From Lachnospiraceae bacterium (lineage in GTDB: Bacteria; Bacillota; Clostridia; Lachnospirales; Lachnospiraceae): a stretch of 64,000 nt of DNA. The position numbers and the translations under genes were made by a program. Location of the stretch: the NCBI GenBank assembly GCA_900768755.1, contig CAAGDV010000026.1:1-64000 (forward strand), given 5' to 3'. Position 1 is the stretch's first letter; every line of letters begins with the position of its first letter. A model generated the notes under the pieces. It saw only the letters and a program-made list of their open reading frames with translations. It searched no databases and was not told the origin of the DNA. This document shows, piece by piece, positions 18,125 to 27,741 of the stretch.

Positions 18125-18739
18125 ATGATTATTACCGGCATCACAGAGCTTGACAAGCGGAGAAAGCGCATATTTATCGATGATGAATACGCATTTATGC
18201 TATACAACGGTGAGATTGCGCGCTACGGACTGAAGGTCGGCGAGGAGATTGACGAGGCTTCGCTTGAATCAATTTCGGAACTTCTGATCAGACGGATCAA
18301 GGAACGGATATTTTATCTTATCGGAGATATGGACAGAACCGAAGCAGGTATCCGAAGTAAACTCTCAATGGCGGGTTATCCCGACAGATATGTTGATATC
18401 GCCGTATCAGAGCTTAAGGAATTATCCTATATTGATGATTACAAATATGCCCGTACATATGTTGAGAACATGGTTAACAATCATGGACGGAGCAGGCGCA
18501 TGATTGAACAGGGGCTGTATCAGAAGGGTGTCCAAAGGAGCATAATCGAGCAGGTTATGTCAGAGACCGATTTTGATGATGACAGACTTATTCTTGACGC
18601 TTTGCGTAAGAAGGGATATGACAGGGAGAGCCTTAAGACCGCCGATACTGACACAAAGAGAAGGCTGTATAATTACTTGTTACGCAAGGGGTTCTATTCA
18701 TCGGCGATTTCGTCTTTTTTTCACTGCGATTTGGATTAA
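18125..18739 (+). CDS. recX: regulatory protein RecX
   Basis: Modulator of RecA filaments, 204 residues, made mostly of helices with the family pattern of repeated three-helix units (SELLIRRIKERIFYLI, LKELSYIDDYKYARTYVENM, RKKGYD). It starts 3 bases after recA, as expected for co-expression and SOS induction. Confidence 0.9.
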   Translation: MIITGITELDKRRKRIFIDDEYAFMLYNGEIARYGLKVGEEIDEASLESISELLIRRIKERIFYLIGDMDRTEAGIRSKLSMAGYPDRYVDIAVSELKELSYIDDYKYARTYVENMVNNHGRSRRMIEQGLYQKGVQRSIIEQVMSETDFDDDRLILDALRKKGYDRESLKTADTDTKRRLYNYLLRKGFYSSAISSFFHCDLD

Positions 18740-18852
18740 CAGGATATTTTCTCGATTGTTTTGTATTTTTGCCGTTTATCATAATCATTTTTCTGTATTG
18801 CGGTACTTTTTATGCGATATATACGGCATTACAAGAATTTATCCTTTTTTCC

Positions 18853-18879
18853 TTGACACTTTCACCAAAAAAGTATAAT
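18853..18879 (+). promoter_or_regulatory. probable rny promoter
   Basis: TTGACA (18853-18858) and TATAAT (18874-18879) match both consensus boxes perfectly, but the spacer is only 15 bp. The 190-base gap between recX and rny holds nothing else I can identify. Confidence 0.6.
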
Positions 18880-18929
18880 ATTTATATGTTGTATTTTGTA
18901 CAATGAAAACTAAATAAGGAGGTGCTCCT

Positions 18930-20516
18930 GTGCAATATTTGCCTTATATTATGCCTTGTAATATAACCACGACGACACTTATAATTGCGATTGCCGCCAC
19001 GTTGGTTATAGTTGCAACTGTTACTTGGTTTGTTGCATCCGCAATCCACAAGAATGTGTCAGATAAGAAGATTGGAAGTGCGGAAACCAGAGCAAGAGAG
19101 ATAATAGACGAGGCGCTTAAGACGGCAGAGACGCGCAAGAAGGAGATGCTTCTGGAGGCCAAGGAAGAGTCAATAAGGACTAAGAATGAGCTTGAGAAAG
19201 AGACTAAGGAAAGACGTGCCGAGCTTCAGAAATTTGAACGCAGGGTTATGTCGAAGGAAGAGACTCTGGACAAGAAGTTGGATGCCGTTGAGAAACGCGA
19301 TAATGCCTTGGGCCGCAAGGAAGAGGAACTTAATCGCAAGCGTCAGGAAGTTGAAGCGCTTAATGCAAAGAGAGTACAGGAACTGGAAAGAATCTCAGGA
19401 CTTACCTCCATTCAGGCTAAAGAATATCTTTTAAAAACTGTAGAAGAAGAAGTAAAGCATGAGACCGCAGTCTTAATTAAAGAGATGGAAATTAAGGCTA
19501 AGGAAGAATCTGATAAGAAAGCTAAGGAATACATTGTCAATGCTATTCAGAGATGTGCCGCAGATCATGTTTCGGAGGCAACGATTTCCGTTGTTCAGCT
19601 TCCGAACGATGAGATGAAGGGCAGAATTATCGGTCGTGAAGGCCGTAATATCCGCACTCTCGAGACATTGACAGGTGTAGAGCTTATTATTGATGATACT
19701 CCGGAGGCGGTTGTACTTTCGGGATTTGACCCTGTCAGAAGAGAAGTTGCAAGAATTGCCCTTGAGAAACTTATCATTGACGGAAGAATTCATCCCGCAA
19801 GAATCGAAGAGATGGTAGAGAAAGCGCAGAAGGAAGTTGAGACAATTATCAGGGAAGCAGGTGAAGCAGCAACTCTTGAGGTTGGTGTTCACGGAATCCA
19901 TCCTGAACTTGTCAGACTCCTCGGCAAGATGAAGTACAGAACCAGTTATGGTCAGAATGTACTTAAACACTCTGTGGAAGTATCCCTTATATGTGGCCTT
20001 CTGGCATCGGAGATCGGTCTCGATACGAGAGTTGCCAAGAGAGCAGGCCTTTTACACGATATCGGAAAGTCTGTTGATCATGAGATTGAAGGATCACATG
20101 TTCAGATTGGCGCAGATTTATGTAGAAAATATAAAGAATCACAGATTGTTATCAATGCTGTAGAAGCTCATCACGGAGATGTTGAGCCGCAGTCGCTTAT
20201 TGCTTGCATTGTTCAGGCTGCAGACGCTATTTCGGCTGCAAGACCGGGTGCAAGAAGAGAGACCATTGAGACATACACAAACAGATTGAAACAGTTAGAA
20301 GATATTACAAACGAGTTTAAGGGCGTGGATAAGTCGTTTGCCATTCAGGCAGGCCGTGAGATTCGTATTATGGTAGTTCCTGAAGTTATCAGTGACAGCG
20401 ATATGGTATTGCTTGCAAGGGATATTTCAAAGAAGATTGAAGCTGAGTTGGAATATCCGGGACAGATTAAAGTAAATGTCATTCGCGAATCAAGGGTAAC
20501 TGATTACGCAAAATAA
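18930..20516 (+). CDS. rny: ribonuclease Y
   Basis: Membrane-anchored endoribonuclease that starts mRNA decay, 528 residues. Order: N-terminal membrane segment (about 16-38), long coiled coil (about 50-200), KH domain (IIGREGRNIRTLE), HD domain (LLHDIGK). GTG start at 18930, placed by AAGGAGGTG at 18917-18924. Followed by a strong terminator, so it is probably a single-gene transcript. Confidence 0.97.
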   Translation: MQYLPYIMPCNITTTTLIIAIAATLVIVATVTWFVASAIHKNVSDKKIGSAETRAREIIDEALKTAETRKKEMLLEAKEESIRTKNELEKETKERRAELQKFERRVMSKEETLDKKLDAVEKRDNALGRKEEELNRKRQEVEALNAKRVQELERISGLTSIQAKEYLLKTVEEEVKHETAVLIKEMEIKAKEESDKKAKEYIVNAIQRCAADHVSEATISVVQLPNDEMKGRIIGREGRNIRTLETLTGVELIIDDTPEAVVLSGFDPVRREVARIALEKLIIDGRIHPARIEEMVEKAQKEVETIIREAGEAATLEVGVHGIHPELVRLLGKMKYRTSYGQNVLKHSVEVSLICGLLASEIGLDTRVAKRAGLLHDIGKSVDHEIEGSHVQIGADLCRKYKESQIVINAVEAHHGDVEPQSLIACIVQAADAISAARPGARRETIETYTNRLKQLEDITNEFKGVDKSFAIQAGREIRIMVVPEVISDSDMVLLARDISKKIEAELEYPGQIKVNVIRESRVTDYAK

Positions 20517-20529
20517 TTTTGTGGATATG

Positions 20530-20569
20530 AGCTTAAACCATCGGATTATCGTCCATGGTTTAAGCTTTT
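20530..20569 (+). terminator. rny terminator
   Basis: Perfect 12-bp stem AGCTTAAACCAT (20530-20541) with ATGGTTTAAGCT (20555-20566), 13-nt loop, then TTTTA. Confidence 0.85.
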
Positions 20570-20596
20570 ATTATGCGGATGTTGTATATATTTTGC

Positions 20597-20625
20597 TTGA
20601 CCAAAACAGAAGAATATTATATGAT
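20597..20625 (+). promoter_or_regulatory. promoter of the small membrane protein gene
   Basis: TTGACC (20597-20602), 17-bp spacer, TATGAT (20620-20625), 36 bases upstream of the gene at 20661. Confidence 0.7.
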
Positions 20626-20660
20626 ATAAAGAGTTTTAATATAAGCTTTAGGAGGAATTT

Positions 20661-20984
20661 ATGAGTCAGGAAAAGATTGACGCAAGAAAGAAAAATAAAG
20701 GTGAGTTGCTTCACAATGCGAAAAAGCAGGGAAGAATTACAGCAGTAGCAGTAGCAGTTGTTCTTTTTGTATTAGGTGCTGCTTCAAGCGTTGTATGCTA
20801 TAAGCAGGGATATAACAAGGGACAGAATGACGGTTATTCAAGCGGAGTTATTCTTGGTCAGTATTATGCTTCCGTTGCAGCATCTTCTGCAGAGGCAGCC
20901 AAGAATACAACTGCATCTTCTGATAAGACGGATGAGTCAGAGACAAAGGCTCCGACAGAGAACAGCACAACAGCGGCTGAATAA
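20661..20984 (+). CDS. small single-pass membrane protein, function unknown
   Basis: Protein of 107 residues: basic cytoplasmic N-terminus (DARKKNKGELLHNAKKQGR), one membrane helix near residues 28-47, a Gly/Tyr/Asn-rich stretch and a Ser/Thr/Glu-rich, probably disordered, external tail. Strong AGGAGG-like site before the ATG, own promoter and own terminator, so it is a free-standing unit. I recognise no family. Confidence 0.65.
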   Translation: MSQEKIDARKKNKGELLHNAKKQGRITAVAVAVVLFVLGAASSVVCYKQGYNKGQNDGYSSGVILGQYYASVAASSAEAAKNTTASSDKTDESETKAPTENSTTAAE

Positions 20985-21004
20985 TTTGAATTAACTTACA
21001 AAAG

Positions 21005-21035
21005 AAAGACTTTGATACATTTCAAAGTCTTTTTT
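21005..21035 (+). terminator. intrinsic terminator
   Basis: Perfect 11-bp stem AAAGACTTTGA (21005-21015) with TCAAAGTCTTT (21022-21032), 6-nt loop, ending in TTTTTT. Confidence 0.9.
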
Positions 21036-21060
21036 CCTATAAGACATTTTATGGTGGATT

Positions 21061-22380
21061 ATGAAAATATTATTTGTATCACTGGGCTGTGATAAAAATC
21101 TTGTGGATTCGGAGATGATGATGGGGCTTCTTAAAGAACATGGGTATGAATTTACCGATGATGAGAATGAAGCCGATATTGCAGTTGTAAACACCTGCGG
21201 GTTTATCACCTCAGCCAAAGAAGAGAGCATCAATACTATTTTGTCACTCGCAAAACACAAGAAAGACAGACTAAAGCTTTTAGTTGCGGCGGGTTGCCTT
21301 GCAGAACGCTATAAAGATGAGATACTGGCAGAGATGCCGGAGATTGACGCGATTGTCGGAACGACTGCATTTGATGAGATTTGCAACGTGATTGACAGCG
21401 CTTTGGGCGGAAAGTGTGCCGGTGAATTCAAGGATATCAACAGGATGTGCAGACCTGATGCAGGACGCGTAATAACAACCGGCGGATATTATTCATATAT
21501 GAAGATTGCCGAGGGCTGCGATAAGAGATGTACATACTGCAGTATTCCTCTATTCAAGGGAAGATACCGCAGCGTGCCTATGGAAAAACTTATCGAAGAG
21601 GCTTCTTACCTTGCACATAATGGCGTGAAGGAATTGATTCTGGTTGCGCAGGAGACATCCGTGTACGGCAAAGACATATACGGCGAGAAGAGACTGCCGC
21701 AACTTTTGCACAGGTTATGTGAAGTGGACGGAATTGAGTGGATCCGTATTTTGTATTGTTATCCCGAGGAGATTACCGATGAACTGATTGACACAATCGC
21801 TTCCGAGAAGAAGATTCTTCACTACATCGATATGCCGATACAGCACGCATCCGACAGGATACTCCGCCTGATGGGCAGAAGAACGACCAATGCGGACCTT
21901 AGAAGCATCATCAGACAGCTTAGGGATAAGATACCGGATATATGCATAAGGACAACCCTGATATCGGGATTTCCTACAGAGACGGCAGAAGATCAGGCGG
22001 AGCTTTTGGATTTTGTCGATGAGATGGAGTTTGACCGACTCGGAGTTTTTACCTATTCACCCGAGGAGAACACGCCCGCTGCCGGCTTTGACGGACAGGT
22101 GGAGGAAGATGTAAAGCTTGACCGCATGGAAGAGATAATGGAACTCCAAAGAGAGATTTCACTTGAGAAAGGTGAAAGGCTCGTGGGCAGATGCATGGAA
22201 GTCATCATTGAGGGCAAAGCCGTCGATGAGGATGTATATGTCGGAAGAACGTATATGGACGCGCCCGGAGTTGACGGTTATGTCTTTATTGACACAGATG
22301 AGGAGCTTATAAGCGGGGATTTTGCCCGCGTAAAGATTACCAAAGCCCTGGAATATGATTTGATTGGAGAACTTGTATAA
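21061..22380 (+). CDS. rimO: ribosomal protein S12 methylthiotransferase RimO
   Basis: Radical SAM enzyme that methylthiolates an aspartate of ribosomal protein S12; 439 residues. Three cysteines of the N-terminal MTTase cluster (Cys10, Cys46, Cys79), the radical SAM cluster Cys153, Cys157, Cys160 (CDKRCTYC) and a C-terminal TRAM domain are all seen. First gene of a tightly spaced run, overlapping pgsA by one base. Confidence 0.95.
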   Translation: MKILFVSLGCDKNLVDSEMMMGLLKEHGYEFTDDENEADIAVVNTCGFITSAKEESINTILSLAKHKKDRLKLLVAAGCLAERYKDEILAEMPEIDAIVGTTAFDEICNVIDSALGGKCAGEFKDINRMCRPDAGRVITTGGYYSYMKIAEGCDKRCTYCSIPLFKGRYRSVPMEKLIEEASYLAHNGVKELILVAQETSVYGKDIYGEKRLPQLLHRLCEVDGIEWIRILYCYPEEITDELIDTIASEKKILHYIDMPIQHASDRILRLMGRRTTNADLRSIIRQLRDKIPDICIRTTLISGFPTETAEDQAELLDFVDEMEFDRLGVFTYSPEENTPAAGFDGQVEEDVKLDRMEEIMELQREISLEKGERLVGRCMEVIIEGKAVDEDVYVGRTYMDAPGVDGYVFIDTDEELISGDFARVKITKALEYDLIGELV

Positions 22381-22919
22381 TGAATTTACCTAACAAACTG
22401 ACATTATTAAGAGTGTTTATGATTCCTTTCTTCCTGTTTTTTCTGCTGACCGATTTTTGCGGCGAGACGGGAAAATATATTGCTTTGGGAATTTTTGCGC
22501 TGGCGAGTTTGACGGACATGCTTGACGGAAAAATAGCCAGAAAGCGTAATCTTGTAACCAATTTCGGTAAATTTATGGACCCGATTGCCGACAAACTGCT
22601 TGTCGCATCTGCGCTCATCGCATTTGTTGAGATGAAACTCCTGCCTGCATGGATTGTAATCATCCTTATCTCCCGTGAGTTCATCGTCAGCGGATTCAGA
22701 CTTGTCGCATCGGACAGCGGAATTGTGCTTGCCGCAGGCATCTGGGGTAAATTCAAAACCGCTTTTCAGATGATTATGTGCATCATGCTCATTGTTCATC
22801 TTGATTATAAAGCATATTATATTGCTGAGCAGGTGCTTATATACGCATCGCTTGCCCTTTCAATTATTTCAATGGTTGATTACCTCGTAAGAAACAGAAA
22901 AGTTATTTCAGACATGTGA
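22380..22919 (+). CDS. pgsA: CDP-diacylglycerol-glycerol-3-phosphate phosphatidyltransferase
   Basis: Makes phosphatidylglycerol phosphate at the membrane. The CDP-alcohol phosphotransferase motif D-G-x2-A-R-x8-G-x3-D-x3-D is complete (Asp49 to Asp71). 179 residues with about five membrane segments. Start ATG overlaps the rimO stop (TAATG). Confidence 0.93.
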   Translation: MNLPNKLTLLRVFMIPFFLFFLLTDFCGETGKYIALGIFALASLTDMLDGKIARKRNLVTNFGKFMDPIADKLLVASALIAFVEMKLLPAWIVIILISREFIVSGFRLVASDSGIVLAAGIWGKFKTAFQMIMCIMLIVHLDYKAYYIAEQVLIYASLALSIISMVDYLVRNRKVISDM

Positions 22920-22933
22920 TTGGGGTGAAGCTT

Positions 22934-23419
22934 ATGCCGCAGATTACGCCGGAAGAGGAATTGGTTTCTCTTTTGAAAGATAAAAAAATGACAATCTCAA
23001 CTGCCGAGTCGTGCACCGGAGGAATGGTTGCGTCCATGCTTGTGAATGTTTCGGGCGCATCGGAAGTTTTTCAATACGGATATGTCACATATTCCGATGA
23101 AGCCAAGCAAAAGACTCTGGGCGTTCCGGCTGATATGCTTAGCGAATTCGGTGCAGTGAGTGAAGAGGTGGCAAAAGAGATGGCACAAAGATGCCGCGCC
23201 CTTTCTGAATCATCCGTTGCCGTCGCAACAACCGGATATGCCGGACCCGCCGACAGCGCCGACGAGCCAAAAGGGCTTGTGTACATTGCCTGCGCAACAG
23301 AAGGGGATGTAGTTGTTTTAAAATGCAAATTTACGGGTGACCGCAACGAAATAAGACAATCCGCGGTGTATGAGGCTTTGGACCTGGTCAAAGCCCAGAT
23401 CGAAGCCGCATGCAGATAG
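22934..23419 (+). CDS. pncC: CinA C-terminal domain protein, nicotinamide-nucleotide amidase
   Basis: Stand-alone CinA C-terminal domain of 161 residues, with TAESCTGGMVASML and the TGYAGP motif. These proteins deamidate nicotinamide mononucleotide. The start at 22934 follows TGGGGTG; an in-frame GTG at 22916 overlaps pgsA and has no evident site. The N-terminal MoCF domain of full CinA is absent, which is common. Some CinA proteins are linked to recA; here recA lies about 5 kb upstream. Confidence 0.85.
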   Translation: MPQITPEEELVSLLKDKKMTISTAESCTGGMVASMLVNVSGASEVFQYGYVTYSDEAKQKTLGVPADMLSEFGAVSEEVAKEMAQRCRALSESSVAVATTGYAGPADSADEPKGLVYIACATEGDVVVLKCKFTGDRNEIRQSAVYEALDLVKAQIEAACR

Positions 23420-23434
23420 AAGGAGGAAAATGTA

Positions 23435-24706
23435 ATGGAAAAGAAACCGTTCGTATCACTTGAAAAGGTTCAGGAAATTGCAAAAGAGATTCCCACCCCT
23501 TTTCATATATATGACGAAAAAGGAATAAGAGAGAATGCCGCGAAGGTTAAACAGGCTTTTTCATGGAACAAAGGTTTTAGGGAGTATTTTGCCGTAAAGG
23601 CCACACCGAATCCTTTTCTTATCAATATTTTGAGGGAGTACGGATGCGGCGTTGACTGCTCGTCAATGACTGAGCTAATGCTTTCGGATGCAATCGGATG
23701 CAAGGGAAGCGACATCATGTTTTCGTCAAACGATACCCCCGATGAGGAATTTATCTATGCAAATAAGCTTGGTGCAATAATTAATCTTGATGATTTTACG
23801 CACATTGATATAATTGACAGATTAATCGGTATACCGGAGACGATAAGCTTAAGATTTAATCCGGGCGGATATTTCAGCATTGCCAACTCAATTATGGACA
23901 ATCCCGGAGATGCCAAATACGGTTTTACCAAGGAGCAGCTTATCGAGGGCTTTAAGATACTTAAGGCAAAAGGCGCGAAGAATTTCGGAATACACTCATT
24001 CCTTGCAAGCAATACTGTCACCAACGATTATTATCCGACTCTTGCAAAAATTCTTTTTGAGCTCGCCGTTGAAGTCAGGGATAAAACAGGCTGCGATATC
24101 AGGTTTATCAATCTTTCGGGCGGCGTCGGAATTCCTTACAAGCCGGACGCTGAGCCAAATGATATCATCGCTATAGGTGAAGGCGTGCGCAAGGCGTACG
24201 AGGAAGTCCTTACGTCAAACGGAATGGGAGATGTTGCGATTTACACCGAGATGGGTAGATTTATGATGGGACCTTACGGCGGACTGGTTACACAGGCCAC
24301 ACACGAGAAGCATACATACAAGGAGTACATCGGAGTCGATGCCTGTGCATGCAATCTTATGAGACCCGCCATGTACGGAGCATATCATCATATTACGGTT
24401 CTTGGCAAGGAAGATGCCGCATGTGATCACAAATACGATGTTACCGGCTCACTTTGTGAGAACAATGACAAATTTGCCATTGACAGAATGCTTCCAAAGA
24501 TTGACATGGGTGATTATCTATTTATACACGATGCGGGAGCTCACGGTTTTTCCATGGGATACAATTACAACGGAAAGCTTCGTTCCGCAGAGGTGCTTCT
24601 TAAGGAGGACGGAAACTATTCGCTTATCAGAAGAGCCGAGACTCCGAATGACTATTTCAGAACCTTTGATGAACTTGGTATTCTCGATAAGATACTAAAA
24701 AATTAA
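23435..24706 (+). CDS. lysA: diaminopimelate decarboxylase-family enzyme
   Basis: PLP-dependent fold-type III decarboxylase, 423 residues. Lys55 in YFAVKATPNP binds PLP; the GCGVDCSSMTEL, LSGGVGIPY and DACACNLMRPAMYGAYH motifs follow. Lysine biosynthesis (meso-diaminopimelate to L-lysine) is the best call, though other members of this fold act on carboxy-spermidine or arginine. AGGAGG precedes the start; it sits in the rimO-pgsA-pncC run. Confidence 0.85.
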   Translation: MEKKPFVSLEKVQEIAKEIPTPFHIYDEKGIRENAAKVKQAFSWNKGFREYFAVKATPNPFLINILREYGCGVDCSSMTELMLSDAIGCKGSDIMFSSNDTPDEEFIYANKLGAIINLDDFTHIDIIDRLIGIPETISLRFNPGGYFSIANSIMDNPGDAKYGFTKEQLIEGFKILKAKGAKNFGIHSFLASNTVTNDYYPTLAKILFELAVEVRDKTGCDIRFINLSGGVGIPYKPDAEPNDIIAIGEGVRKAYEEVLTSNGMGDVAIYTEMGRFMMGPYGGLVTQATHEKHTYKEYIGVDACACNLMRPAMYGAYHHITVLGKEDAACDHKYDVTGSLCENNDKFAIDRMLPKIDMGDYLFIHDAGAHGFSMGYNYNGKLRSAEVLLKEDGNYSLIRRAETPNDYFRTFDELGILDKILKN

Positions 24707-24717
24707 CGGAGAAGACT

Positions 24718-26076
24718 ATGCCTGAACTTAACAACATCGTGAAGGATTTGCTGAAAGGTAAAAATCCTGACAGTAATTTTTCGATTTTTTGTGATGAGAT
24801 AAAACCACTTTATTACAGACAGGCTGCAGTGCAGCTCGCCATGGAATACGATAATTTCTGCGAGGCGTCCAAAGCTTTTTCTGACAATAATCCTGTTGAT
24901 GATTATGTGACCGGAAGAATAATCAATAACGGCACCAATGACGTAGATAAGATGCTTTCGCTCCGTGCCGAATACATTCGCCGGATGGAGAATGTCACTG
25001 CTTTTACCGACCGTTTCACAAAGTATGAGTACATCTTAAACCGCGTGGAATACCGGTTCAAGGAATCCGTATATGACATGGATTATTATAAAAACAGCTT
25101 TGAAGACGATATTTTCAGATATATTTTTTCTGAGAAGGACAATGTGGTAATCAATACCAAGATTTCCGAAATTGTCGGAGAACTTCCGATGCGCCTTTCA
25201 AAGAGCAAGTTCAGTGATATGATTGCAAATGCGTACAGCATTTACAAGGGCAGTGAGAAGAAGGCACTCGACGATTTTGATTTCAGTCTCAGGGTGTCCG
25301 GCTGCATATATCCCGTATGCGGGGCGGAAGGATACGAATCTCTTTGTGAGCTTGAGGCGGAGCTTTCAAAGATTGATTATTCATCCATTGACGCCGATAC
25401 CTGCCACAGGGCGAGACAGCTTTGTGAGCTTGCGGGTGACAGGCTTGAAAAGATGATAACCTTTTATATGGATGCAACGGCAGTTTTGAACAGGCTTATC
25501 GTTCTTGAACTCTGCCGCGGTTCATTTTATGATGTGAAGGAAGAAGAGGCAGTAAAAAACGCCGTGCTTCTTTCAAAAAAAGCTCTTAACGAGACCGTAT
25601 CGGAAGAGGACTTGTGCGACTGCTTTTCGGTGTTCGAGGGAGTGCAGGAGAGCATTTCAAGAAGGCTTGAGAGTCCGGATGGCTCAATTTCGGAGATTCT
25701 TGAGATTAATAAGGACGCGCTTAAGGGAAGGGCATTGGAGATAAAAGAGCTTGTCATGATATCTAAGCTTATGTCTTCAAGCACCTTTGCCGACATAGAC
25801 GTGCAGGAGGAAAGTTCCGGGCTTGTTGACGAGGAATATGCATCGCAGAAATCAACGGCTATTGCAAATGATTTTGCCGCTCTTTTTGAAAAACATGACA
25901 GGTTATACAGAAGAGCTGTCATGTCGGCGGTGTGCGCAATGCTTCCCGTATTTTTCAACAACACTGATGAGATTAAGCGATATATCAATGTATCACTTTC
26001 GCAGTGCAGCGATGACGCAGAGAAGGCTGCGGTTATGGAGATTATCAGTTCTTTAATGTATGACAGTGAGGAGTAG
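24718..26076 (+). CDS. uncharacterised protein, 452 residues
   Basis: Acidic, largely helical protein with no signal peptide or membrane segment. I recognise no domain. The pattern of evenly spaced Leu/Glu/Lys segments suggests a helical repeat or scaffold fold. It follows lysA by 11 bases and is followed at once by the 106-residue gene, so it belongs to the same transcript; its downstream neighbours include gerW and a DUF2953-like gene, which hints at a cell-envelope or sporulation role by position only. Confidence 0.6.
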   Translation: MPELNNIVKDLLKGKNPDSNFSIFCDEIKPLYYRQAAVQLAMEYDNFCEASKAFSDNNPVDDYVTGRIINNGTNDVDKMLSLRAEYIRRMENVTAFTDRFTKYEYILNRVEYRFKESVYDMDYYKNSFEDDIFRYIFSEKDNVVINTKISEIVGELPMRLSKSKFSDMIANAYSIYKGSEKKALDDFDFSLRVSGCIYPVCGAEGYESLCELEAELSKIDYSSIDADTCHRARQLCELAGDRLEKMITFYMDATAVLNRLIVLELCRGSFYDVKEEEAVKNAVLLSKKALNETVSEEDLCDCFSVFEGVQESISRRLESPDGSISEILEINKDALKGRALEIKELVMISKLMSSSTFADIDVQEESSGLVDEEYASQKSTAIANDFAALFEKHDRLYRRAVMSAVCAMLPVFFNNTDEIKRYINVSLSQCSDDAEKAAVMEIISSLMYDSEE

Positions 26077-26077
26077 A

Positions 26078-26398
26078 ATGATTTGGTGTAAGAAGTTTTA
26101 TTGCGGAGACGGCATAGAATCGGAATGTGCAAAAATTGTTCGGTTAATCAAACACAAAAAGCCCGTGGAGGATATTTTTGTTATCGCGCTGCCTGTTTAT
26201 GGAAATAATCTTCTTGACATATTTGAAGCATCCGAACTTCTCAAACCTTTTCACAATACAAAGAATCTTGAGATAGTCGGAATTGCATCCGGCAAAGATT
26301 CCGCCATGCTTTTATGCGGGCGCATTGTTGACGAAGTGTACAAAGAGACCGGCGGCTTTGATGTCGCTGCATATATCAGACAAGGGCAGGCAGGATGA
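26078..26398 (+). CDS. uncharacterised small protein, 106 residues
   Basis: Soluble alpha/beta protein (VEDIFVIALPVYGNNLLDIFEA; GIASGKDSAMLLCGRIVDEVY). Start at 26078 chosen because GTGAGGAG at 26067-26073 is correctly spaced; it begins 1 base after the previous stop. Ends overlapping the next start (ATGA). The SGKDSA stretch resembles a nucleotide-binding loop of PP-loop enzymes, but the protein is too short for that family. No function assigned. Confidence 0.6.
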   Translation: MIWCKKFYCGDGIESECAKIVRLIKHKKPVEDIFVIALPVYGNNLLDIFEASELLKPFHNTKNLEIVGIASGKDSAMLLCGRIVDEVYKETGGFDVAAYIRQGQAG

Positions 26399-27279
26399 TT
26401 GTACTAAAAATAATCGGTATCGTACTGGGCTCGCTTCTGGCACTTATACTTCTCCTTATTTTGTGGATTCTGTTTTCACCGATAAGATACAAGGGAAGGA
26501 TTAGCTACGATGAGCGGCCGGATATAAAAGTTACATTTTCATATCTTCTTTGGATGGTCAGGGGATATTTTATCCTGGATGGCGAAGGAATGCGCTATGA
26601 TGTAAAGCTTCTGTTTAAAAGCCTGATGACTGCGGAGGAGAAAGTAAAAACTCCCCCGCCAAAGAAACGCAAGCTGTCAGATGCAGAAACCGAAATGCCG
26701 GCGCCAAAGGAAGAACCCGGAAATCAGGATTCGCATGAAGATACGGATTCACATGAAGATTCGGCGGATTCTTTTGATGACAAAGATACGCTTACCGTGG
26801 TCAGAGTCAGTGATGACGGCGATACACATAAAAAAACTGACAAAAAAAACCGCAAAAATAGTATTTTCAAAAGGCTTTTGTCGTTATATAATAAAATTGC
26901 GGAAGCAGTTAAGAATATAACTAAGAAGGCGCAAGATTTTGCAGGAATGGTGAATGACCCGCACAATCGTGCCGCGGTGTCTTTTATTATAAAACTTCTT
27001 AAAAAACTTATAAAACATATTTTGCCGAGACGACACCGGATTAATGTTGAGTTCGGAACGGGAGACCCGGCTTCGACGGGAGAGCTTCTGGGCGTGATGT
27101 ATGCTGTTGGCGCAATGCTGTCGCTTAATCTTTTCGTCACACCTGATTTTGAGAACAAAGTACTAAGATGCGACGTTCCGTTTAAGGGAAGAATATGTGT
27201 ATTTTTGCTTTTGGTATGGTTTTTGCAGGCGTACCGCAATAAAGATTTTCGACAATTAATCAATCAGTTCAAAAAATAA
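26395..27279 (+). CDS. DUF2953-like membrane protein
   Basis: Protein of 294 residues with an N-terminal membrane helix (residues 4-28), a long acidic, low-complexity linker with a repeated D/S-H-E-D unit (about 90-140), a basic stretch, and a C-terminal GTGDPASTGELLGVMYAVGAM region typical of DUF2953 (B. subtilis YtfI). In Bacillus, ytfI and ytfJ (gerW) are neighbours, as here. Overlaps the upstream gene by 4 bases. Role likely linked to spore envelope, inferred from synteny. Confidence 0.7.
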   Translation: MIVLKIIGIVLGSLLALILLLILWILFSPIRYKGRISYDERPDIKVTFSYLLWMVRGYFILDGEGMRYDVKLLFKSLMTAEEKVKTPPPKKRKLSDAETEMPAPKEEPGNQDSHEDTDSHEDSADSFDDKDTLTVVRVSDDGDTHKKTDKKNRKNSIFKRLLSLYNKIAEAVKNITKKAQDFAGMVNDPHNRAAVSFIIKLLKKLIKHILPRRHRINVEFGTGDPASTGELLGVMYAVGAMLSLNLFVTPDFENKVLRCDVPFKGRICVFLLLVWFLQAYRNKDFRQLINQFKK

Positions 27280-27294
27280 TTATGGGAGGTTATC

Positions 27295-27687
27295 ATGGCA
27301 GATAATTCAAAATTCGAATCAACTTTGGCATCGTTGTTTAAGGGAATGGACGGTTTTATTTCCGCAAAGACAGTTGTGGGGGATGCAATCACCGTCAACG
27401 ATACAATTATCCTTCCCCTTATCGATGTATCTTTTGGCGTTGCTGCCGGAGCCGGTAACAATGACAATAAGAATAAGGCGGCCGGCGGAATGGGCGGTAA
27501 GATGAGCCCGAGCGCCGTTTTGGTAATACATGACGGAATTACAAGACTGGTTAACGTAAAGAATCAGGATTCCGTGACCAAAATAATCGACATGGTTCCG
27601 GACGTGATTGACAAAGTTACATCAATGATTAATAAAAAGAAAGACCCGGATGTTGACAAAGCGGTCGATGAGGCGATGGGAGAGTAA
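27295..27687 (+). CDS. gerW: GerW-family sporulation protein (YtfJ)
   Basis: Protein of 130 residues, with the family core GDAITVNDTIILPLIDVSFGVAAG, a Gly-rich loop and the SPSAVLVIHDG strand. YtfJ/GerW is needed for spore germination in Bacillus. GGGAGG precedes the start, 15 bases after the DUF2953-like gene. Its presence suggests a spore-forming ancestry. Confidence 0.9.
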   Translation: MADNSKFESTLASLFKGMDGFISAKTVVGDAITVNDTIILPLIDVSFGVAAGAGNNDNKNKAAGGMGGKMSPSAVLVIHDGITRLVNVKNQDSVTKIIDMVPDVIDKVTSMINKKKDPDVDKAVDEAMGE

Positions 27688-27741
27688 TTATATTGCTCAA
27701 ATAGACATATACTGTAACATATATGAATATGGGAACAGAAT